Assembly (NCBI GenBank): GCA_035041965.1
Contig: JAPYMA010001613.1
Coordinates: forward strand, 1 to 64,000
Direction of reading: 5' to 3'
DNA from: Anisakis pegreffii
Taxonomy: Eukaryota; Nematoda; Chromadorea; Rhabditida; Anisakidae
Length of the DNA: 64,000 nt
Position 1 is the stretch's first letter. Each line of letters starts with the position of its first letter. This document shows positions 56,001 through 64,000 of the stretch, piece after piece. Below the pieces are notes generated by a model. The model saw only the letters and a list, made by a program, of their open reading frames with translations. It was not told where the DNA came from and did not search any database. Both the position numbers and the translations under genes were made by a program.

Positions 56001-57998
56001 CTCGGTGATCACTACAGCACTGATCAAAATAATAATTAGAGTGAATATTTACAGTGATGGGCCACTTCGCTACTAGCCGAGCTATTTTTTTCTTGATGGC
56101 GCGATAGCGCGCTATTATTTCCATATAGCGAGTATTTGTAACAATTGCTTCCGTTACACAATTTTTTAGCGGCATGAAATAGCAGAAACGTGCGCTATTT
56201 TCTTTCGTTAGCGTTCTAACGAGCTACTTTTTTTTGAAACTTCCTCTAGCTCGCTACTTTTCATTAGCAAAAGAATATTAATTTTCCCAGCATCAAGATA
56301 TTTAAAAAATATATTTGCGCTGTGGCATTGACAACTGTTCAATTCAAACTTATCGCATCCATATTCGTCTTAACGAGTAGAAATTGAATACCCAATCGTA
56401 CTTCGAATACTTCCTATGGATGCACCACTAGCATTCCGTGTGAGCTCACCAAGCTTACCAAGTGGGTTTAAATAGTTTATGCGACAGTGCAAAGGTGTTT
56501 TCTACACTTTTGTTCTCGCTAGGAAAGGATATGAATGATGTTTATTTGCATGACAGTATTGCAGTAATTTTCGGTGCAGATGATCACAATTTGACGATTA
56601 TAATGACCTAACTGCTACTGATGAGGAGAGAAAGGATGGAAAAAAATTAATTATAAAGTGAGATCGATATCAAGCGGTTTAGTCGTATGATACCTAAATT
56701 AATAAAATGGGTATGAATAAAGTTGGGTGGGTGAAGTAATTTCTTCTTTCGATTTTCCTATCTCCTCTTGTGAAATAGTGAGCGTGATTTAACAGGGATA
56801 CGAATCCGATTTTATCGATCAAATCTATATTTAAATATTTGGAGTAATTGTGGGGAGACAATATGTTGGGGTAGTAGATTCCAGGCTATAATGAAGGGGT
56901 CCCAGACGGGAACCTTGAGGAACGCCACTGCTAGTGTATCCTGACGAACTAAATGAATCCCGACTTGTGCTGATTGAAAACGGTTCGTAGGAAAATTTCG
57001 GATTTAACTGGACAGTCAGCCTTACACGCTATATGCTTGCAATTTAAAGAATAATTTAGGCATGGATACCGAATTAAACTTTTTTTTAAATTGAGCAGGT
57101 TAACGAGATAGGGTGGTAGTTCTGCAGATTCATTCTAGAATCATTTCTGTGAGATGATCGTTAATTTTCATCATAAGGGGACTGAGCCAGCTGATATAAT
57201 AAGATGAAAAGTTTAAGATGAAATGCTTAGCGTGTTGGTGTTCTTAGAAGGGAATTAGAGATTGTAATGTAGGTTACTGCCGGCTGATTGCTCTTTATCT
57301 TTGCATTTTATTGCTTAGTTTTTCATTGTTGAAGGTTGATCGTGTTTATCATTGAAATTATTTTTTTGTTGTTGAATGATCAAATGAAAATTTTTGACTC
57401 TAATGGCGTGATGAAGTTTTTTCAGACAAGTGAGCAGCGCGATCGCAGTTTTTGAAGGAAGATTTGAAAGTATTGATTGGACTAATTTTGCTGAGTAGCA
57501 TTTTAATGAAAATTACCGCGATTTTCTTCAGTTAATGGCACTTTTAGTCAAAAATTTTCGCTACTCTTTTGTCAGTGGCACTAATTGCGAATTATTTTTA
57601 GTGAAACAAAAAAAAATTTTAGCTAATGAGCGACTAGCGGAGCTATTTTCTTCAGTAGCGTGTGCCCATCACTGAATATTCACTGTAATCAGCTGAAAAT
57701 ATAATTATACAAAATATGTTGCTTGATCAATCAGGAAGTGGACAAGGAAGCGAAACTGCTATCTTCTGACGAGGATGTGACAACGCTTGAGCTTATTGGT
57801 AAACAACTACGGCGTCGTGGTGATGTTGTTCGTTTTATTCCGCCACGAAGGACGGTTCGTGAGTCTACCTTCAGACAGTTCGGACGTAGAGAGCGTATCG
57901 CTTTGGCGGAATTTGATTATTTACACGAGTTGAGCACCGATGCGAGTGCGATTGCATCCAGTCCGGATTGTGCACGCTTCAGTGATCATTTTCAATAG
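53044..57998 (+). CDS. Basic coiled-coil protein of unknown function, complete
   Basis: Eight exons (53044-53088, 53498-53702, 53924-54057, 54445-54534, 54691-54825, 55026-55289, 55603-55812, 57735-57998) keep phase throughout and give about 448 residues from MTSLIKIFRFKKPKEK to a TAG. I do not recognise the family. It has a very basic N-terminus; a Gly/Ser/Pro segment (YIGGTSWSRPAAPY); a Cys/Ser/Thr linker; a charged heptad-repeat region at about 129-225 (LRKLKRRLKEERHRYREQ, LRRRLRESDSLISELQCQL) that should form a coiled coil; a Ser/Arg-rich stretch (SRSSLRRSFSDSEIPAL) with likely phosphorylation sites; and a basic, then acidic, C-terminus (RFIPPRRTVRES, LAEFDYLHELS). There is no signal peptide or membrane segment. 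A cytoskeletal or scaffold role is only a guess. The last intron carries a transposon. Confidence 0.8.
56044..57682. mobile_element. hAT-like element, 1.6 kb, with 8-bp target duplication
   Basis: The element spans 56052-57674. Its left end CAGTGATGGGCCACTTCGC is matched in inverted orientation by CAGTGATGGGCACACGC at the right end; CAGTG.TGGGC ends are characteristic of hAT transposons. The flanks AATATTTA (56044-56051) and AATATTCA (57675-57682) match at 7 of 8 bases. Subterminal repeats with GAGCTATTTT and GCTAC motifs occur near both ends. No hAT transposase frame is visible; the middle holds reverse-transcriptase relics. It sits in the last intron of the coiled-coil gene. Confidence 0.82.
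56880..57180 (-). pseudogene. Relic of a non-LTR retrotransposon reverse transcriptase
   Basis: On the minus strand, separate frames read NYHPISLTCSI, then FFKLQAYSV (with stops), then IRNFPTNRFQ, then SGVPQGSRLGPL. These correspond in order to conserved blocks of CR1/Jockey/L1-type reverse transcriptases (YRPISL; LLxKLxxYGI; WIxxFLxxR; SGVPQGSxLGP). Stops, frameshifts and a missing interval between the first two blocks show it is long dead. It is enclosed in the hAT-like element and may have been captured by it or inserted into it. Confidence 0.7.
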
Positions 57999-58296
57999 CC
58001 TTTGAATGTATCTATAACATGTAAATAGTTTATTCCTTTTTTTTTGCGACGAATTCGCTAGGAACAATTGCTGATCGGCTTAAGGTTTAGCTTTCGCACA
58101 AAAAGTAATGTTGATAGGAAAATTTCTTCACTTAACACTATCATCACCTACATATCATTTTTATCGTGCTGATCACAAATGCTTTCAAGTATTTATTGAC
58201 TTATTTTTGTTCCGTTGCATAGTTAATACGAGCATCGATCACATGATTAAAATTTTTGAATGGAAACGTTTCTGAAAAGTTTCATTCATTTATGTA

Positions 58297-58668
58297 TGAA
58301 TGTTAACATGGGATGATATGTGCAACTCATATTCTTGTTTAGAGCGTTTCAAGCGAATACTACCAAAAAACCAAGGATGCTATGCAGGATGCTTTGAATT
58401 ATAATGTCAACCGTGAATTTGTCTGAATGTCGTTGGTATTGTTTTTCGGCAGTATAACAGACTAGATCGATAAAATGAAACGGTTAAACGTTCTTGTGAG
58501 TTCGAAATATTAGAAAAATTTAATCACTAACTGTTTCATTAAATCAAAAACATTCGGAAACACTCGAACTAGGGCTCGTCTCTCTTCATTCCCCATCCTA
58601 GGCACATGCATTAACATTTTTGACCACCAATCGGTAACCAAATCGTCACCCTTCAACTCATTCATGAA
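58297..58668 (-). pseudogene. Truncated duplicate of eme-1 exon 7 and flanking intron
   Basis: This 372-bp block matches 59804-60175 at a constant offset of 1507 bp with about three differences. It includes the reading DDLVTDWWSKMLMHVPRMG of eme-1 exon 7 plus its donor and part of the following intron. It lacks the rest of the gene, so it is a dead fragment or at most a spare 3' exon. The near identity implies a recent event or gene conversion. Confidence 0.88.
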
Positions 58669-58683
58669 TTGAAGGGTGACGAT
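58642..58683. repeat. Inverted repeat at the duplication junction
   Basis: ATCGTCACCCTTCAA (58642-58656) inside the duplicate is followed 12 bp later by its reverse complement TTGAAGGGTGACGAT (58669-58683), exactly where the duplicated block ends. This is a foldback junction and points to template switching during replication or repair. Confidence 0.85.
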
Positions 58684-59482
58684 GCAAGCGGCAGTCTTGC
58701 CATGTATTTTGTGTGCTATGACAACTGTTGTGCGCTATAAAATATGTTTCTTCTATCTGTATTATATCGTGTAAAATATAATCTGTGGTTTGTTGTTTTA
58801 TAATACCTTCGTTTTGTATTGCATCATGTAATAGTTCGTCATTAATGGTGTTGAATCGTTTCTTTGTGAACTTCACAACGATTGAAGAAGTGGAACGAAT
58901 TCGCAACTTTGTCAGATCCAATCATTGCTCGGTTTAGTTCCAGATCAGTCACTGTCTTTGAAGTGGGAATTTTCTTCAGTTCAATGATCTTCACATCCTC
59001 TCGGTTTGTCCTACAGTAATCATTTTCTATATATTTCTAACTATGAGATATCGATAGAACAACACACATGAATAGCAGCCGCCTACATTTTATCAGTCTA
59101 TACTACACTAAGCGAGAGCGAATTAATTGATTATGTTTCGATAATATGAAAATGCGTTGTTCTTGCCATTTTATGACGATCGATTGAATTGCCGATTAAA
59201 GATTATCTTTGACTGGTATTGTTGCGCACAATTGATTTACCCAGCGCATGTTGTAATCGAATTCAAAGAAAACGTTCACAACCAATAGTACTTTGTAGTT
59301 TTGTTTATTCATTTGCTGTTATACAAAAATGCGATATTGTAAGAGGTACAATACCGGTAAGATAATTTTTAGAGCACAAAAGTATATTTCGAAGAACATC
59401 TCATGATGTCCACATCTCGTTGAACATTTCATTACAATAACATGAACATGAATTGAGAATCAGAGGGAATTATCACGCATTT

Positions 59483-62178
59483 CTAACCAATACATTCCTC
59501 CCCAGTTTCACTTGTAAGCATAAGAAACACTTTGCGTGCAAGGACTGGACCAATACGTCGTCCGGCATCAGTTTTTATTTCGGCAATCAATTTGATTCCG
59601 TCTTCACCTGATTGTTTCAGTCTGAAATAAATCCTTAAAAATGTTACAGGGAGTTTCGTCAACAAGAACTTGCTGGTGTTTGCAATCCTTCAATATTTTT
59701 CTCGACTATCCTTTCAATTGACTTTTTAGCTTTCATTTACTGTCGTAACCCAAGTGTTCTTATGACTGACATTTGCAAAACTTTTGCATATTCGAAAACA
59801 TGGTGAATATTAACATGGGATGATATGTGCAACTTATATTCTTGTTTAGAGCGTTTCAAGCGAATACTACCAAAAAACCAAAGATGCTATGCAGGATGCT
59901 TTGAATTATAATGTCAACCGTGAATTTGTCTGAATGTCGTTGGTATTGTTTTTCGGCAGTATAACAGACTAGATCGATAAAATGAAACGGTTAAACGTTC
60001 TTGTGAGTTCGAAATATTAGAAAAATTTAATCACTAACTGTTTCATTAAATCAAAAACATTCGGAAACACTCGAACTAGGGCTCGTCTCTCTTCATTCCC
60101 CATCCTAGGCACATGCATTAACATTTTTGACCACCAATCGGTAACCAAATCGTCACCCTTCAACTCATTCATGAACGATACTTTTGTAAAATTACTCATT
60201 TATTGAAGAAGGGGAATTTTAGGAAGGACGTGCAACATATGAATAATATTTTGTATTTAAAAAGTTTAGAGATCAGAAATTGCAAATTGGTTCCGTCGAT
60301 CTGTGGCATTCAACAACCCGACCTAAGGTGGTGAATGAGATAGCTGCAAGAATGGAAGATTCTGAATGAGTACGAAAAATTACAAGTTGAACGGTGAATG
60401 TATATTACCGATTTTTTACCAATTACCCGCATGTAAACGTCATCACCTTCTGGCTTCCAACGTGCAATTGCACGATGGGTATGATAAATGAGACGAGCCA
60501 AATCGGTAGCTGTATTCACGTAGTGCACATGAGCGCGTTTTTCTTCGAATATTTCAAAAATTTGCATAGATAGCTATAATAGAGACAAAACACGCGTTCA
60601 TAATACTATCATGTAGTGGTTGTAACTGCTGAACTCGTAAAAAAATTAATTATAAGTTTTATTCTTTGATACTTCACTTATCTCTGGGAGATAGCTGAAA
60701 AAGCAGTCGATCGCCTCTTCTTGATATCATAGAAAAATAGTACACGAACGAACCTCATTTTGTTTCTTATGAGATCCATAAACGACAATTCTTACGACAA
60801 CATTCTGTCCGGCACGCCTTTCAATAAAATCCAGAAGTGCATTCTGTTCGATTAATTCATCAAATTTCTTTCCTTCCATGCACACAAAAATATCACGCCA
60901 ATAATACTGAAATATACGTGCACTGAGCAACAACTCGAGTACCAACAGTACCAATGAATCTATAAATGAGGATCTGAATCATAAGAGACACTCAATGATA
61001 TAGGATTCCATTGGTAACGAATGATGCAAGTAGCAGCATTTAAAGCCGATGTGTCTTACTGTGAGTCTGTAACGATTTGTATGAAATATAGTTCTAAAAA
61101 ACAATCAAATACTTCATATTTCTGGGATAAACCCTCTTCACCATCGTTGCTTTGTTCTGAATCGATTTCACCAGCATTTACTCGCCAGCGAACGCACATC
61201 TCAGCCCCTTCTTCACTACAGATTTCGTTCGGAATATGACATTCAGTCAACATTGTACGTACTGCATCTTCCAAACCATCTGAATAAAAAAATTTAATTA
61301 CAGCTAATTATGTGGTTGTTTATAACTGATATAGACAGTTGTAAAACCGATGTGAATACTACACTTCATTTAATAATAACATTACCAATAGCAGCAATCA
61401 AAGTCGCGTCCAAAATCGAGACAATGGAACGTTCAGCAGCAGAAGACAGAATTTTGCATTTTGGCCTTTTGCGTTTCGGTTGCTCATTTTCAGATGATAT
61501 TCGTTTTTTCTGAAGAAAAAGAACAGTAGGTCAATGGTAGTCGTTGAAATATGCTTAAAACGAAACGCATGTCACAAAATTCATTTGTAACCTTTTCCGG
61601 AGAGAAGTTTAAAAACCTAACTGAATGCAGGGTAATAGCAAATTTAGTTAAGATAAGTGTATTTGAAGAACAATTACTTCATAGGAATAACTGAATATAG
61701 TCATACATGAGAAGATTTGTGCGAGTCACTCACCTCATCACTATCCTCGTCCGAGAGAAAATGTTGAGGCGAAGATGCATATGAAGAAGATGATGACGGA
61801 ATCTCCAACAGAGCCTCACATTGGTCATCAACAGCCTTACTTGTGCCCGCGATTGGTTCATCGTTTGCTTGCTGGTCAGCTGGAATGTTTTAGCTTTTTC
61901 AAATGCGACAATTAAAGCATTTTGCAATTGACTTTGTCGACAAAGAAGACAAAAGGAACGCAATGAATTTAAAATCAAGTGCATTATGGTTGAAGAAAAG
62001 AGAAACCATAAAAACTATCGATCTATTTGAGGAAAGCACTCTTCAACAATAAGTGATCGAAACAGAATTTATTTCTTAGCTGAAGACCTGATGTGCGAGT
62101 CTTGACCATTGACATATAATCTGCATTCAGACTGTCGTCATCCGACAATACAATCACATCATCATTATCACTATTCAT
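59483..62178 (-). CDS. eme-1: EME1 homologue, regulatory subunit of the MUS81 structure-specific endonuclease
   Basis: Eight exons (62178-62088, 61879-61734, 61509-61386, 61279-61113, 60906-60754, 60573-60409, about 60163-60039, 59621-59483) give about 369 residues. The N-terminus carries VIVLSDDDS (about 8-16), a typical SUMO-interaction motif, then an acidic serine-rich stretch and a basic nuclear signal (KKRISS..PKRKRPK, about 80-96). The ERCC4-like nuclease fold follows (MCVRWRVNAG, LLDFIERRAGQNVVVRIVVYG, DLARLIYHTHRAIARWKP). The C-terminal helix-hairpin-helix region shows LVTDWWSKML, VFPNVFDLMKQLKQSGEDGI and GRRIGPVLARKVFLML. EME1 has no active site of its own; it pairs with MUS81 to cut flaps, stalled forks and Holliday-type junctions in the nucleus. 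The exon 7 acceptor is uncertain by a few codons. Exon 7 ends CA|gttagt, which keeps the frame. Confidence 0.85.
59804..60175 (-). repeat. Source copy of the eme-1 segmental duplication
   Basis: Covers most of eme-1 exon 7 and the start of intron 7. It is nearly identical to 58297-58668. Confidence 0.9.
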
Positions 62179-62733
62179 TGTTCGTCTGCAAAAATACACA
62201 ACTGATTCCAGCGGATATTCCTAGGTACTGACAGTTGTGGTATAACGATTTTAGCTATTTTAGTTCTCTTCAACAAAATGACATGAATAATTTGAGTTTC
62301 TGATTAAAAATTGTTCTCGTCCAGTCAACAAATTTTATACATTTGCATTTCCCGCATGTCGGAAAAGCGTAACGGAAATCTCTCTTTCGATGTGTTCATT
62401 GCGTACAGCACAAAAGTTTGCACGTAATCTGCCTTGTTTCTTTATCTGCAAAGTAGAGCTCTATTTTGCAGATGAGCAAATTATGCCTATCGATTCAGAA
62501 ATGCCAACGAGCCATAACTTCCAACAACATCAGATTCACAAGCCTTATGAAAATTGAAAGGAGCAAAAATTTTATAGGAAAGAAAACATTTTAATTACAA
62601 TCAAAATATTTATGAGAGATTGAACAAAAGTGAATGAAATAGATTGAACAAAAGTGAGTGAAATAGTGTGTCTTCGGTGAAAATGGGATGCAGATGGATG
62701 CGGCGTTGAGGTGATGTGCTTGTTGAATGTGTT
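62179..62733. promoter_or_regulatory. Shared divergent promoter region of eme-1 and the GFOD gene
   Basis: Only 555 bp separate the two start codons, which face away from each other, so both promoters must lie here unless there are distant 5' exons. It contains a 24-bp unit repeated twice (62617-62664). I saw no clear TATA box or recognisable operator. Confidence 0.5.
62617..62664 (+). repeat. 24-bp tandem repeat, two copies
   Basis: AGATTGAACAAAAGTGARTG followed by AAAT occurs twice in tandem with one substitution, 70-117 bp upstream of the GFOD start codon. Confidence 0.9.
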
Positions 62734-64000
62734 ATGAAAGAAGGGCAACAAGCGGTTGGACTGTTGTGTAGTGATGCACGACTTGTTGAGTATTATGTAC
62801 GTCTTATAACAAAAATTCAACGTTTTCAACTGAAAGGTAACTTCACAGACGTTCAATAACCTCATCATCATCATCGTCATATTATTGTTAATATCGATAT
62901 TATATTAAAAACTGTTTTAAATTTCCAAATCATGCACACATAAATGTGCATCAAAAGTGGATGAAATTTTAGCACTTCTTGGAATATAATATATACAGGT
63001 AGCTCTTGTGCGATTTGTTAATGATAGTGCTTGTAGAGTGATTGTTTGAAGCAGTATAAGCGTACAAGAATCATTACTTTCAGCGATTTGGTGTCCAGAT
63101 GCAGAACGTAGCATTCAGTTGGCAGCGGACAACGATGTTCCATCAGTATCTCATACAGCATATCAGTTGATCTCAAGAGCTGACACACAAGTGGTCATTA
63201 TTGTCGGTCATCCAACCCATAATGCCCTGTTCTGCGTGCAAGCACAAGGCATGTTATCATGAATGCACTCCAAATAAGTTCTATGCTCCATATTCAAACA
63301 TGAATTTTAAGTGTATTGACTTTATCATTGCTTTGTACTTTGGCTAAGCAAACTTTGATGGTGAGAATGTTCACACGTACATTTGAAGCACTAATACGGC
63401 TGCTGATAATGATTTAGCTAATTGATCGCTGAATTAATCGATTGAACAAATCAAATTGCAGCGTCGAAAAAGAGTGTGATCTGCATCGGTGCAGCGGCAT
63501 TGACGATTGAATGCGCAAGCGCAATGAACGAGTTCGCAAATCGTTTCGCGTGTCATCCACTGAATGTCGTCTATCCACTCAAATATTGCACACCATTCGC
63601 AATATTGCACTCATCACTGAATAAGATTGGTACTCTACAAAACATTTATGTGGAAATGACATTCGAAGAGCGTATTTGTGAGAAAGAACGTCTTTGCTAT
63701 GATGCGCTAACGACACTGCATAAATATGGTCATGAGATAATTGATGCGTTAGCATGGTTATGTTCATCATGTGAACTGCGAGCCATTGCGGTAACGCATC
63801 GTGAACGTAGTTCGGTGGTGAATCATTTTCGTTTACGAGAACTGGACATAGCGCATATGCAGATTGCATTCGGTTGTACAGTGGCAACGATTCGTTTGAC
63901 TGCGTCCAGTGCTGATTCGTTATCGATACGTTTACGTGGTCATTTGGCGACGTTGTATATGGATGCGAAAACGATTACTATTGATCATTTCGATGGACAG
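62734..64000 (+). CDS. GFOD-type Gfo/Idh/MocA oxidoreductase, N-terminal part (runs off window)
   Basis: Exons 62734-62836, 63084-63248 and 63462 to the window end give 269 residues so far. Aligned by eye to human GFOD1/2, the register holds: QRFQLKAIWCPDAERS follows the first beta-alpha-beta unit, then DTQVVIIVGHPTHNA, then CVQAQASKKSVICIGAAAL in place of the family's KNVIC block, then the substrate half (EEYIC-like FEERICEKER, LDIAHMQIAFG). The family uses a Rossmann fold to bind NAD(P), but GFOD members have no well-defined substrate. The usual glycine-rich nucleotide loop reads AVGLLCSDA, with only one glycine, and the Glu-Lys-Pro motif of true dehydrogenases is absent. Intron 2 uses a GC donor. 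The C-terminus lies beyond the window. Confidence 0.8.

Larger units (their letters stand above)
57999..59482. other. Region between the convergent coiled-coil gene and eme-1
   Basis: Contains the 3' ends of both genes, a 372-bp copy of the eme-1 exon 7 region (58297-58668) with a foldback at its edge, and two overlapping minus-strand open stretches (about 59035-58842 and 58921-58658) that look partly coding but match no family I know. Confidence 0.55.

Noticed and set aside
1..64000. CRISPR arrays, bacterial-type operons, ribosome binding sites or prophage features
   Set aside because: The window is eukaryotic with spliced genes; no such structures are present.

Overview
The window is AT-rich eukaryotic DNA (roughly one third G+C by eye) with many short exons, GT-AG introns of about 80 bp to several kb, acceptors of the TTTCAG type, microsatellites and short DNA transposons. 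The gene content (one Toll receptor of about 1,230 residues, a calcium-channel beta subunit, LSD1, EME1 and GFOD homologues) and the splice-site style suggest a nematode, perhaps one of the long-intron parasitic clades. The species cannot be named from sequence alone.

Layout. (1) 1-35573, plus strand: the 3' half of an LSD1/KDM1A-type histone demethylase gene. One exon lies at 1-141 and the next at 33285. They join in phase and in alignment register, so the intron between them is about 33.1 kb. (2) Inside that intron, on the opposite strand, sits a complete 17-exon Toll-like receptor gene (14046 down to 3205). The rest of the intron (14.0-33.3 kb) has no gene I can confirm, only microsatellites, short repeats and one weak exon candidate. 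(3) 37656-44626, minus: a complete gene for a voltage-gated calcium channel beta subunit (ccb-1 type), convergent with the LSD1 gene. (4) 44.6-53.0 kb: intergenic DNA between two divergent genes, holding a 1.3-kb hAT-like element with a long TTA microsatellite, a perfect 28-bp hairpin and a 151-bp direct duplication. (5) 53044-57998, plus: an eight-exon gene for a basic coiled-coil protein I do not recognise; its last intron carries a 1.6-kb hAT-like element enclosing relics of a non-LTR reverse transcriptase. (6) 59483-62178, minus: eme-1, the non-catalytic partner of the MUS81 nuclease, with a recent partial duplication just past its 3' end. (7) 62734-64000, plus: the first three exons of a GFOD-type Gfo/Idh/MocA oxidoreductase gene, divergent from eme-1 and running off the window.

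The genes have unrelated jobs (chromatin, innate immunity/development, excitability, recombination repair, metabolism) and do not form an operon or a pathway cluster. The most notable features are the antisense nesting of the Toll gene in a giant LSD1 intron, a family of three G-rich hAT-like miniature elements (two with clear 8-bp target duplications), and the foldback-junction duplication of eme-1 exon 7. All gene models were built by hand from splice sites, frame and remembered family features; no database search was run.
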